From Actinostola sp. cb2023 (taxonomy: Eukaryota > Cnidaria > Anthozoa > Actiniaria > Actinostolidae): a stretch of DNA of 64,000 bases. Below, one piece after another: positions 29,321-40,443 of this stretch; the first letter of the stretch is position 1, and each line of letters opens with the position of its first letter. Location: the NCBI GenBank assembly GCA_033675265.1, contig JAUJYZ010001592.1:207075-271074 (forward strand). Reading direction: 5' to 3'. A program made the translations under genes and the position numbers. Below the pieces are notes generated by a model. It was not told the DNA's origin, ran no database searches, and was given only the letters and a program-made list of their open reading frames with translations.

Positions 29321-29496
29321 ATCTGGTTCTGAAGAGGAATACACAGAACTCCAACAGATCTTAGAAGATATCTGCACGTTTAGGAGAGATCAAGCAGAGC
29401 TTAAGCAGAAAGAGAAACAAAACAAAAAAAAGAAAGAGAAAGAGGACATACAGAAAGGTCTTGAAATGCGGGCAGCTGCACTAAGTGGAATGCATA
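29321..29496 (+). CDS. Harbinger Myb/SANT-like protein, exon 2
   Basis: The acceptor CATGACAG ends at 29320; the donor GTAAGT is at 29497. It enters in phase 2, completing an Arg codon, and leaves in phase 1. It codes an acidic helix (SGSEEEYTELQQILEDI) and a Lys/Gln-rich coiled coil. The following intron holds the 2.4-kb foldback and microsatellites. Confidence 0.65.
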
Positions 29497-29572
29497 GTAA
29501 GTGTTATACATCAACAATCAATTGTAACCTTATCAATTTAGTTTTCTGCAATTTTAAAAATATTTTTTAATA

Positions 29573-29760
<188 letters not shown>

Positions 29761-29761
29761 A

Positions 29762-30804
29762 CAGCAATATGCAGAAATTCTGATCCAACCAAGGATATAG
29801 TATATAACTATATCGGGTGCATTGTGGGTAATGGACGCGCGCGCGATTCAAAGTACCAAAGCATGGACTAGCGTGTATTAGTGTTGTTTATAAGCAGCGC
29901 TAAAGTTGGAAAAGTTGGAAGGCCAGAAAGTGTACATACTATTCTAAATCTCTAGACTATCCGTACAAAATGTCATCATCTAAATAGCCTTTCAAACGGT
30001 TTTATTGATATAGACTGAAAATAATGGATATTTCGGCTGAGTTGAAAAGCCGTATTGAACTCGTTCTTCACTGATGAGTTCTGCTGAAAGAATCGACTCG
30101 CTCAAGGACAGCAAAACAAACTTGACGGTAATAATTTTGACGAACGTGCTGGAATAGTACTTGATCTACTCTGCATAGTATTCTTCTGTATTTATAGTCT
30201 AATGTGATAACTGGGACCGTTATCTGTACCGTAATTGCTCTTCTACTGTCAAAACGATCAAATCTCAACAGAGTTTATTCTTACTGAATAGAGAGACATC
30301 ACTTCTTCCATTCCTACTCTGATAACTTAGTGATTCTCAGTTATTATTTTCCCTTTCTCCTGCTTTTGGGCTCTATTATAATTTTATTTAGTAATAAGTA
30401 TTAGAAAAATTACCAAAAGCTGCTCCGGCAATTTATGCAAAACTCAGAGTCAAATAAGAGTGAATGTTTGAATATTAATTTACGTTTCAACAGTCACGCA
30501 CGCACGTTTGTTTATAGCATCTAAATTGAGATAACGCTGATCGATAACCAGTTTTCACTATACGTTTACAGTTGAGTTTCTTTTGATAGGCTAATAAGAA
30601 GCTAGGACAGCGTTTAGTCGGGCTTCTCGCATAACGAAGTCTGAGCTGCTTCTTTATTGTCACTATTGAATCATTATGCATATTTATAATTGCCAAGGAA
30701 TAAATACGTCTTCTCGGGTGTTTTCCTTGATCATTCACCTGATCTACAGTTTCAAAGATGGCATCTATCAAATTATTCAAATTCATCTTTGGGGGGGTGG
30801 AGAT

Positions 30805-30847
<43 letters not shown>

Positions 30848-32194
30848 GGGGGTGTGGGTGGTTGGGCAGCGGGTACTCGATACAGAATTTTTTGGATAGG
30901 GGTGCGCCGCCATGACCCTAAAAACCTTACCCTATCCTGGATCTAAAAACGGACATTCTCCGTACCCTATCCCAGACCGTAAGCTTCAAAATCAATACCC
31001 TATCCCAGACCTAAGCTTCAAAGTCAACAGATGGTCTGAATGGGGTTAAATGACTACTGACAAACGAAGTATCAAACACATTCAATTGTTCAAAACAGTT
31101 CTGATAAATGACCAAATATTTGACTGACAACTGACATATATAGACCTCCCATTCAGACCCTCTCAACACCCTATCCCAGACCTAAGCTTCAAAATCAACG
31201 CCCTATCAAGACCTGAAATCGAAAATTGGACACCAATTTGGAGCTAATAAATTTTATTTTGAATTGCCGCTATGATGGTTCGAGTTAGCCCACTGCCCTG
31301 TGCTATATGTACGGCTCTGGCACTTGGTTGCATCAGGGCACTATTTCATTACTAGCGCCCTGGTCGCATTTAGCCTCACATGAGAACCGCAGGCGAGCAT
31401 CACATTGTGGTGTACATATTAAAAGCGGGCATCCACTGTACTATAAACAAACGTGCGTGCGTGACTGTTGAAACGTAAATTAATATTCAAACATTCACTC
31501 TTATTTGACTCTGAATTTTGCATAAATTGCCGGAGCAGCTTTTGGTAATTTTTCTAATACATATTACTAAATAAAATTATAATAGAGCCCAAAAGCAGGA
31601 GAAAGGGAAAATAATAACTGAGAATCACTAAGTTATCAGAGTAGGAATGGAAGAAGTGATGTCTCTCTATTCAGTAAGAATAAACTCTGTTGAGATTTGA
31701 TCGTTTTGACAGAAGAGAAGAGCAATTACGGTACAGATAACGGTCCCAGTTAACACATTAGACTATAAATACAGAAGCATACTATGCAGAGTAGATCAAG
31801 TACTATTCCAGCACGATCGTCAAATTATTACCGTCAAGTTTGTTTAGCTGTCCTTGAGCGAGTCGATTCTTTCAGCAGAACTCATCAGTGAAGAACGAGT
31901 TCAATACGGCTTTTCAACTCAGCCGAAATATCCATTATTTTCAGTCTATATCAATAAAACCGTTTGAAAGGCTAGATGATGAATTTTTGTACGGATAGTC
32001 TAGAGATTTAGAATAGTATGTACACTTCTCTGGCCTTCCAACTTTTCCAACTTTAGCGCTGCTTATAAACAACACTACTACACGCTAGTCCACGCTTTGG
32101 TACTTTGAATCGCGCGCGCGTCCATTACCCACAATGCACCCGATATAGTTATATACTATATCCTTGGTTGGATCAGAATTTCTGCATATTGCTG
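29762..32194. mobile_element. 2.4-kb foldback DNA element with TA borders
   Basis: Arms of about 750 bp (29762-30519 and 31440-32194) are inverted copies with very high identity. Ends CAGC...GCTG are flanked by TA, as for Tc1/mariner-type insertions. The middle, about 920 bp, holds a T10/G30 run (30806-30845), and at 30930-31210 a few copies of CCCTATCCCAGACCTAAGC plus other non-coding DNA. No transposase ORF, so it is non-autonomous. It sits between (TATC)n tracts in intron 2 of the Myb-like gene. Confidence 0.8.
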
Positions 32195-32445
<251 letters not shown>

Positions 32446-32446
32446 A

Positions 32447-32724
32447 CAGTCATTTGCAAAAATTCTGGCCGCCACGATATATCAATATATCGGGTGCATT
32501 ATGGGTAATTAAATAATACTATTTTGAGTTTTCTAACTTATTAAAAGCAAAACTTACAAACAACAAACGTAAGACTAAAATAAACATTATACTAAATATT
32601 TCTACCAACTTTGCTGGCGATAACCCGCTTTAATGGGAATTGTCGATTATTTAATTACCCATAATGCACCTGATATATTGATATAATGATATATCGTAGC
32701 GGCCAGAATTTTTGCAATTGACTG
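32447..32724. mobile_element. 278-bp MITE with TA borders
   Basis: Ends CAGTCATTTGCAAAAATTCTGG and its inverse near 32724, with TA on both sides. It carries the sub-terminal CGGGTGCATTATGGGTAATTA signature also seen, in the same or reversed sense, at 29762, 32194, 63036-63351 and 63940. The family is probably mariner-like. Confidence 0.75.
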
Positions 32725-32763
32725 TATATATATATATATATATAGATAGATAGATAGAGTTTG

Positions 32764-32788
32764 CTGATGAAGGCCGAATGGCCGAAAC
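32764..32788 (+). ncRNA. Hammerhead-ribozyme-like catalytic core
   Basis: CTGATGA, then a GGCC-GAAT-GGCC hairpin, then GAAAC: the conserved core and stem II of a hammerhead ribozyme. GTC and GTT triplets lie downstream (32801-32830), but I could not find convincing stems I and III, so self-cleavage is uncertain. It lies between a TA/TAGA microsatellite and another TA run, as part of a short repeat-like unit (32750-32870). Confidence 0.4.
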
Positions 32789-32983
32789 GTTCAAATAAAC
32801 AGTTTTACAGTTACAAGTTGATTGTCTTGGATCTCCACTATTATTGTACTTTATATATATATATATATATATAATACTAGTTGTAGTTCAAGACTTTTAC
32901 TGCTCCTATAATGTTGAGCACTCTCTGGAAAACCGTTCTAATATCAGTCAATATTAGAATTTATATATATATATATATATATA

Positions 32984-33014
<31 letters not shown>

Positions 33015-33123
33015 GTGTCTGTCTGTTTATCTATCTATCATCAATCAATCTATCTATCTATCCATTAATTGCATCAGTAATTTTTTTTAAACTAATGTAT
33101 GTCAACCTTTCAAAATGTTTCAG

Positions 33124-33181
33124 AAAGGAAACATGTTGCAAATACAAGTGATGATGACAATAGTTGCAGTTCTGATGATGA

Positions 33182-33213
<32 letters not shown>

Positions 33214-33246
33214 CTGGAACTAGTACCAGTAAAAGAAAAACTGAAG
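33124..33246 (+). CDS. Harbinger Myb/SANT-like protein, exon 3
   Basis: The acceptor TTTCAG ends at 33123; enters in phase 1 and leaves in phase 1 at a weaker donor, GTGCAT (33247). It codes KRKHVANTSDDDNSC and then an Asp/Gly run from GAT/GGT repeats (33171-33214), then TSTSKRKTE. Acidic low complexity beside basic clusters suggests a flexible nuclear segment. Confidence 0.55.
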
Positions 33247-33394
33247 GTGCATAACACAATTCAATATCAACATCGCATAAGTATTTTAGGCTAGAAAAGT
33301 GTTACGGTTGCTGTGAATATCATTTTCATAATCCTTCCCCTTCCCGCTCCACTGTTCATTCACTGACTAATAAATATGTTTTATTGTTATACAG

Positions 33395-33627
33395 GTTCAA
33401 AAAGGAAAGTTAAACAAAGAGCAAGCAAACTTACAGCACTGGAGATGCTTGCAGAGAAATATCAGCAGAAGTCTGAATTGAAAGACAAAGAACTGGAGTT
33501 ACGCCGAATGGAACTTCAGTTTCAAAAAGAAAAGTTTGAGGCGGAGGCTAAAGAGAGAGAAGCAAAGTTGCAGTTAGAGCTAGAAGAACGTAGGCTCATG
33601 GTGTCTCTGATGAAGAACAGAATGTAG
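33395..33627 (+). CDS. Harbinger Myb/SANT-like protein, exon 4
   Basis: The acceptor TTATACAG ends at 33394; enters in phase 1 and ends with TAG at 33625-33627. It codes SKRKVKQRASKLTALEML and then a strong coiled coil rich in E, K, L and R to the end, probably for dimerisation or transposase contact. It converges with the transposase gene, leaving about 290 bp between the stops. Confidence 0.7.
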
Positions 33628-33914
33628 TTTGCAAATTCTGCAACATTTGTTCCGACCAGTTACGTTACAAAACACAGCTATATGTTATAATTAGAAGGTC
33701 TTTATTATTGAAAGGTATTTCATGACAGAGGAATATATATTTATATTTTATATTATTTATTAAGGAAAACCTGATGCAGTTTACTTTTATGATACAGATT
33801 CAAAATGTCAAAAAATGTATGACTGACACATTTTGCTGACAACAAAGAGACATTGACATACACTTATGCAGTGCTTTGATTCATAGTGTTTTGTTGGCTT
33901 TCTTTGTATGATTC

Positions 33915-34380
33915 TTATTGATTGGACAGGTATGACTCTAGTGATGGTGGATTAAGGTCAAAAAAGCTGCTTACAAGAGAACCATACAAACATGTATGGC
34001 AATTAGTCAAGATGGTTGACACTAAATAGTATTTTGCAACAGGTTGCAGTAAAACTTTTAGATTTTTTTTGAAATCTAAGAAAGCAAAGTTCTGAACTAT
34101 TTTCCCGAAACCCCACTCCACGCTTACTCTGACTTTGCTCATGGCTCTGTTGAATTCTTGTTCATCAGCTGTCAAGTTGGCACCTCGAAAAGGTGCTAAT
34201 ATATTTTGTGAAATACCATATGCTGGGTCTCCATATAGCACATAGGGCTCCCCATTAGGTTTAACAAGCCTTTGCAACTCGGGTAACAGGTCACTCATTC
34301 CAAGCATAAATGCATCATGACGCCTCCCCTCTATTGGACCAAACATGTGTGCAATCAAGCCATTGGGGGCCTGAACTGAC
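33915..34380 (-). CDS. Harbinger transposase, exon 5 (catalytic D2 and E)
   Basis: The last transposase exon reads from an acceptor near 34381 to a stop at 33915. It carries GDPAYG with the second catalytic Asp (coded about 34235-34220), FNRAMSKVRVSVEWGFGKI with the catalytic Glu (about 34120), then the C-terminal helices. The Met at 34358 is internal. The spacing and motifs fit the DDE_Tnp_4 family, which cuts and pastes the element at its TIRs. Confidence 0.8.
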
Positions 34381-34678
34381 TGAAAGGAAAAATGTTTAAT
34401 TTCATATACACCTGTTTTCTAAAACGTTGCCCATTTACAAATTACAAAATAGTAAACTAGCAAAAAAGGATTTAATTAGAGAAACAAAAGAAATACACTC
34501 AAGCTAAACTCTAGCTCATTGTTTCTCTAATGAATTCCTTTTTACTATTTTATTATTTTGTATTTTGTAAATGGGCAACGTTTTTGAAAACAGGTGTATT
34601 TATATAATACATATTTGTATATTCATCAGTGACAAAGAGTAATGAAATAAATGTGTGTTTATAATATATATCTTACCT

Positions 34679-34900
34679 GAAATTTTAGACAGTGAATTCT
34701 CTTATGTCCACTAAACATAATCCTTTGATTGTAAATTGGTCTTGCAATTCCTCTGGGAGTGCCATCAATAAAACCCCAACACTGAGTAAGGGGAGAGCCT
34801 TTAGCATGTATGACTTGTGAAAACATTTCTGGGTCTAGCCACACCAGATCTAATGAAGTCAGTAGCTCCTTATATCTTTCATATATGTCGTCAACTATCT
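34679..34900 (-). CDS. Harbinger transposase, exon 4 (catalytic D1)
   Basis: Bounded by an AG acceptor near 34901 and a GTAAGA donor near 34678 on the minus strand. It codes DIYERYKELLTSLDLVWLDP and CWGFIDGTPRGIARP, with the first catalytic Asp in FIDGT, then SGHKRIHCLKFQ. This is the standard opening of the PIF/Harbinger catalytic domain. Confidence 0.75.
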
Positions 34901-34987
34901 AAAATGCAAACAAATAATATAGGTGGATACTTCCGCCTTTATACAATTATTTAAAATACTAAACATATTTCTTTTAATTTAATTACC

Positions 34988-35182
34988 TCATTAAATATAA
35001 CACTGAGCTCGAATTGACTTCCAAAGACAGGAACCAGATCTATCCACCTATTTGGATAGCTTAATCTTCTTAACATAATCATCAGAGATTCCATTCCTGA
35101 AGAACTGGTTCCTTGAGAACAAATATAATGGTCTGGTATTTCTAAGGCATGTAAAAGACGATCCATATCATCCTTCTGAAAT
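34988..35182 (-). CDS. Harbinger transposase, exon 3
   Basis: Minus-strand exon coding FQKDDMDRLLHALEIPDHYI, then GMESLMIMLRRLSYPNRW and VFGSQFELSVIFNE. This is the helical N-terminal domain (HTH-like) that precedes the catalytic domain in Harbinger transposases. Splice borders are approximate within a few bases. Confidence 0.7.
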
Positions 35183-35280
35183 CTATAAAACATACAGTAG
35201 GAATATATTAAGCTTACTGAAGCTTAAGCTTATATTTAATGAAAGTAATTGATTTAAAAAAAATTATAACTACGTATACC

Positions 35281-35463
35281 TAAACATGTTTTCACAGTTA
35301 TTATCTGAGATATCTTGCAAGTTGAGATGGGGTCCAAGCTTCTGCTTAGGGGCAAAGGCCGTTTCTAACAACAGTTCACACAAATCATCGTCGCTGGAAT
35401 CACTGCTTGAACTATCCAAATAATCGTATGTCAATAATTCCACGATATCGTTGAAATTACGTC
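35281..35463 (-). CDS. Harbinger transposase, exon 2
   Basis: The acceptor ATATAG lies upstream and the donor GTATAC at about 35280. It codes NFNDIVELLTYDYLDSSSSD with an acidic/serine run, then ELLLETAFAPKQKLGPHLNL and on to ENMFR. It is in phase with exon 1. The ATG at 35512 upstream of it is in the intron. Confidence 0.65.
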
Positions 35464-35604
35464 TATATATAAACAATAAATTGAACAACAACCATGTCAG
35501 CTTTCGAGTCATGAATTACCGTTTTTTCTCATGTCTAAGATTCAGTTTCATTTAATTTGTAAAAGCGAGCAATCGGTACAACAAAACACTGAAGTAACAC
35601 ATAC

Positions 35605-35636
35605 CTCCTGGCAGCTGCATGTTGATATTGTCCCAT
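35605..35636 (-). CDS. Harbinger transposase, exon 1 (32 bp)
   Basis: The minus-strand ATG (35636-35634) codes MGQYQHAAAR, with donor GTATGT at 35604; leaves in phase 2 and joins exon 2 in phase. The short exon is predicted from splice signals only. Confidence 0.5.
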
Positions 35637-35875
35637 AATTCCCTACTTTGCGGTGAAAGCGTGAACACTAATCTAAAAGGTCTCCGCACAGTTTCAACGT
35701 CAAACTGCTAACTGCTAACTGCTAACTTCTAACTTCCGCGGTTTGCGGTTTCCGGTCATAAAGAAAAAACTTTAATCTAAAACTCTCTAATGGCCTGTTC
35801 CATTACGCGAGTGTTATCGGGGTTTCAACTGCACCACTGGATTCGCTTGCAGCTCGGAATCGTTTAGCGACCTAT

Positions 35876-36148
35876 CACAGGCAGCCCAACCATTGCTTTT
35901 GAGGCTATTTAATAATAAATATAAATACATTTATATTCGCGCGTCTTTTTTCGATGGGCTGCCTGTGGTAGAGCGCGCGCGTATTATATTGGGTTCCCTG
36001 TGTATAGAAATGTATAATGTTGGGATCCCTGTGTGCATCCTGCGGGACGCGCCCGCAGCAAATGTGTATATTGAAACAAGGTGTGAAACTGATGGCGAAT
36101 CATGGCCTGATGTGCGCCGCGTTTTGTTGGTGCACTTTTCCGTGAACC
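35876..36148 (+). repeat. Left terminal inverted repeat with subterminal motifs
   Basis: It contains the terminal CACAGGCAGCCCAACC and, inverted, further TTGGGNTNCCTGTG-like copies (35965-36035). The matching right arm is longer because it has additional copies of the motif. Confidence 0.75.
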
Positions 36149-36774
36149 GAAGAGCCGAAGTCGTCGTACGCTACAGGCCCGTGGGGTGAAGTCGCTGAAG
36201 TTTTGAAAAATGGCGGAGAAGTTGATGAAGCAAAACATGATTTTTTTTCGGTGTAAGCGTTTGGATTCTTTTCCTTATCCATGGTAAGTTTAGAAGTTCA
36301 CAATTCATGTCAACTTTAAGTAGCTTTAGATGAAATTTGACGGTTTTAAAGTAGTCCTTTTTCATTTTGAATGGTGGAGAATTGTATGTTGTGCTCGACA
36401 CACGACAGTTTTGTTGAAAACTAAGCTGAACTAAATATATTTTCTGAATTATTTTCTTGAGGTTTTAGTAGTTTTTGCTCTTAACTGTTCTCTAATAAAA
36501 GACATGAAAGGACTTGCCTATACTATGGCAGAAGGGCTGCTTCAGTTATTTTTCATAAATTAAGCTTATGACCGAGCTATTTCACTTGTGTACAGTTGTC
36601 ATTGAAATAAGACTTACACACTGTACACTTCAATCAAGTTCAACAAAGAACCTAGTACTTTTTCTGTTTAAACATTATGACTCTCTCATCTATGTTATTT
36701 TGTACTTTCTTACAGTAAGCTTACTTCTTAAAACACAAGCCGGAACGCTAACGGCTGTCGTTAAAACGCGGGCT
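36149..36774 (+). other. Left unique segment with possible first exon
   Basis: An ATG at 36210 opens 24 codons (MAEKLMKQNMIFFRCKRLDS and on) up to a strong GTAAGT donor at 36294, a plausible first exon. No second exon is obvious. The later ORF at 36568 is low in support. The segment ends near GC-rich 7-mer repeats. Confidence 0.3.
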
Positions 36775-36835
36775 GCGGACTGCGGGCTGCGGACTGCGGG
36801 CTGCGGACTGCGGGCTGCGGGCTGCAGACTGTAGA
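36767..36835 (+). repeat. GC-rich 7-bp tandem repeat (CGGGCTG/CGGACTG)
   Basis: About ten copies of a 7-mer. The inverted counterpart at 57193-57333 has about 20 copies of CCGCAGC. They belong to the inner inverted arm of the composite element. Confidence 0.8.
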
Positions 36836-37119
36836 ATTGGTAGAACTAAGAAACTGAAACGAAATAAAAAATAAATAAATGGAAAAATAAAAGATTATTC
36901 AAATTAAACCGGCACCGGGTATGATAGCTCTTAAATTCAGCAAGAGAATATGAAATTCAGTCATTACCTGACAAAGTAAATCACTCATCACTACACAGAG
37001 GGAGTATATATATATATGCATATTATGTTATAAAAATGTTATATATAACAAAATAAAATATGCAAGTATATCCTTATGTAAGTTGAATATTTTACATAAT
37101 ATTTTACATTATTTATAAA

Positions 37120-38335
37120 TTCACTAACAGAACGGAATTTATGCAACTGATTACTTGCATAAATTCCGTTATATAAAAACATTTTCACTTACATAACGAA
37201 ATGAATTTATGCAACTGATTACTTGCATAAATTTCGTTATATAACCGAATTTCACTCATATAACGAAATGAATTGATGCAACTGATTACTTGCATAAATT
37301 CCGTTATATAAACAATTTTCATAGTTTATAAATTCACTAACAGAACGGAATTTATGCAACTCATTACTTGCATAAATTCCGTTATGAAACCACATTTTCA
37401 CTTACATAACGAAATTAATTTATGCAACTGATTACTTGCATGAATTCCGTTTCATTAGATAAATGAATTTATGCAACTGATTACTTGCATAAATTCCGTT
37501 ACAATAGACAAAAGGTTTATGCAACTGATTGCTTGCATAAATTTCGTTATATAACCGAATTTTAATCATATAACGAAATGAATTGATGCAACTGATTACT
37601 TGCATAAATTCCGTTATATAAACACATTTTCACTTACATAACGAAATGAATTTATGCAACTGATTACTTGCATAAATTTCGTTATATAACCGAATTTCAC
37701 TCATATAACGAAATGAATTGATGCAACTGATTACTTGCATAAATTCCGTTATATAAGCAATTTTCATAGTTTATAAATTCACTAACAGAACGGAATTTAT
37801 GCAACTGATTACTTGCATAAATTCCGTTATGAAACCACATTTTCACTTACATAACGAAATGAATTTATGCAACTGATTACTTGCATAAATTCCGTTTCAA
37901 TAGATAAATGAATTTATGCAACTGATTACTTGCATAAATTCCGTTACAATAGACAAAAGGTTTATGCAACTGATTGCTTGCATAAATTCCGTTTCAGTAG
38001 CTAAAAGGTTTATGCAACTGATTTCTTGCATAAATTCCGTTACACAAGCTAAAAGGTTTATGCAACTGATTGCTTGCATAAATTCCGTTACACAAGCTAA
38101 AAGGTTTATGCAACTCAGATTGCTTGCATAAATTCCGTTACACAAGCTAAAAGGTTTATGCAACTGATTACTTTCATAAATTCCGTTTCAATAGCTAAAA
38201 GGTTTATGCAACTGATTACTTGCATAAATTCCGTTTCAATAGCTAAAAGGTTTATGTAACTGATTACTTGCATAAATTCCGTTTCAATAGCTAAAAGGTT
38301 TATGTAACTGATTACTTGCATAAATTCCGTTACAC
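37120..38335 (-). repeat. Left (inverted) palindromic satellite array
   Basis: About 20 units built on AACGGAATTTATGCAA-CTGATTAC-TTGCATAAATTCCGTT, a 16-bp perfect stem with an 8-bp loop. They are separated by spacers that vary (ATATAACCGAATTTCACTC, CAATAGACAAAAGG, CAGTAGCTAAAAGG, CACAAGCTAAAAGG). It is the reverse complement of the big array at 40444-55998 and resumes briefly at 39906-40013 after a nested element. Confidence 0.9.
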
Positions 38336-39905
38336 CACAGGAAACCCAGGCTGTGTATCTGTCTGGGTCTTTTATAATACGTAAATTATAGTAAAATACA
38401 GTAAATGAATGATAGCTTCTAAATAAAGTGTATTTCACATATACATACCGTGTTGTCTTCATTTTGCCTCGTTTCGGACGATTTTGACGTGTTTTGGCTC
38501 CTCTAACTCTCCCCTCCATATATAATGAGAAGGACGGAAACATCGAGTCTCAAATCACTACAGGTCACGATCGATCCTCCTCGATTTCTCTCCTAAAAAT
38601 GTATTCCCCATCAATTCAAACAACCTCAGGTGAAAGAATGATAAATATGGATTCCTCGAAAGTGAGTCACGACAATAAAAAGCATCAGATTCATTTTGGA
38701 ATCCTTCGAAGAATCCATAACATACAGCCATTTTCATCCGGAGTTCCCGTTTGCTGTCCACGAAAGTAAACGTTACACCACACGAAATCCCAGTGGGCTT
38801 TGGCGCTCGGACCTGATTGGACAAAAATTTCACTCGTGGGGACTATCGAGAGTAAGAAATGGATAGACAAATTATACACATCTAGGGGTGGGTACAATAT
38901 GAACAACCAACCCGAAATCGACAACAACATGACGACCCGTGCATGGAAAACCCCGCAAAATTCCAGCGTTTATAGCGAGATTCAAAACGTTACCTTATCG
39001 CATTTATAATGATAATTATTCGATATTGTCAAATAAATACAAAATGCTGTCTACGCTGAAGCGGAAAGATGAAGAATGCCATGGAATTGTTCCGAAGAAG
39101 AAGAGTAAAGGCGAAAAAGTTTTACTTCCTTTTTATGTATCTTTGAAAGCCTGGTAAATTTGAAGTTACGACCGTTCGATTCAATAATATTTTACATCAA
39201 TAGTTTGTTCGATAAATGACTTCTTTTATTTCAGGGTTTTTGCGTAATTATGAGCAAACTGCAGGATGCTTTTCATTCCGTGATGATATTTTAACTCATG
39301 CACTGGAAGAAAAACATAATATCATTGTCCAGAATGATCACGACAATATAACAAAAAGCATATTATGTCGAGCAGTAAATGAGGTTTGCGATAAGGTGAT
39401 AGCAAAACGCAGATACAGAACTGATCCGGCCTCACAGAAACGACAACGAGCATGGGGTTACCTTAACCTCAAAAGGAAATCTGACAACGCAAGTACAAGT
39501 GAAAGACTGACAATTGCTTGATTTCATTAGACGTTATTTCCGGTCTCGTGAGGAATTTTCATCAGCTTAATTGCACCTTTTCAATAGAATACTCTCTGCT
39601 TGATAGCACATGGAGGGCAGTGTTTGCCCGTCATTTGAAGCAAATAATGAGATTCAAGGAGTTTTAACAGCTGATTGAAAGCCAGCAATAGACCAAGAAT
39701 GGCAACAGTTTTCAACAGGCATTATGGCGGTAGCTTCAGAGTGCGATTGGCACGTCGTAACAAACGTTCAGGGATTGTCCCTGAGTTGCATCCATACGGT
39801 ATGTATATGTGAAATACACTTTATTTAGAAGCTATCATTCATTTACTGTATTTTACTATAATTTACGTATAGACCCAGACAGATACACAGCCTGGGTTTC
39901 CTGTG
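38336..39905. mobile_element. Nested 1.57-kb element with CACAGG ends and GTTACAC duplication
   Basis: TIRs of about 115 bp begin CACAGGAAACCCAGGCTGTG and end with the inverse at 39905. GTTACAC lies on both sides (38329-38335 and 39906-39912). The ends and the duplication length match those of the 22.6-kb element, so the same transposition machinery probably moved both. It contains a small two-exon coding candidate (39043-39521). Confidence 0.82.
39043..39521 (+). CDS. Two-exon candidate gene in the nested element
   Basis: Exon 1 runs from the ATG at 39043 to a GTAAAT donor at about 39157 (MLSTLKRKDEECHGIVPKKK and on). Exon 2 runs from the acceptor TTTCAG (about 39233) to a stop near 39521 and codes GFLRNYEQTAGCFSFRDDIL, then NITKSILCRAVNEVCDKVIA and a basic KRRYRTDPASQKRQR. 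It is basic and helical, possibly DNA-binding; it is too short for a transposase. Family not recognised. The earlier ORF at 38494-38769 may be an upstream exon or chance. Confidence 0.35.
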
Positions 39906-40013
39906 GTTACACAAGCTAAAAGGTTTATGCAACTGATTTCTTGCATAAATTCCGTTACAATAGCTAAAAGGTTTATGCAACTGATTACTTGCATAAATTC
40001 CGTTACAGTAGCT

Positions 40014-40443
40014 AAGGTCAACTGAGGTCAACCTAACTTCGCAAACAATGCAACGCTGTGACTTCTTTCGTTGTGGGAATTCAGCTTCGTGATATTTCAG
40101 TTCGCATAAACGGGTAATATTTGCTGTCCATGTAAAAATACAAATAAAGAACATCGTAGATGATTAGCTGATGTTATGTTGTAGTCATTATTGCTACTGT
40201 CTTCCCTCGACCAAAAACTAATTTCCTGCATCCGTGCTACATTTCGCTCTTTTGTATATATCTCTGACCAATCACAGAAGGAGGAATCAAGTTGCATCAA
40301 CTTAATAAAAGCTCAAGCCCTTGTTTCAGTCTTTTCTACATCTACTTCGTAGTGTGAGGAGTTTAAAAACAAAGTTTTTCTACAGAAATCTACAGAGTTT
40401 AATAAAAAAGTTTTTTCTACAGAAATCTACAGATTATGTAAGT
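40014..40443. other. Spacer between the two inverted arrays
   Basis: 430 bp, with a duplicated TTTTTCTACAGAAATCTACAG at 40376-40435. No gene was seen. Confidence 0.5.

Noticed and set aside
37120..38335. CRISPR-like array (palindromic repeats with varied spacers)
   Set aside because: Eukaryotic context, spacers are near-identical variants of one another, and no cas genes; it is a satellite within a transposon.
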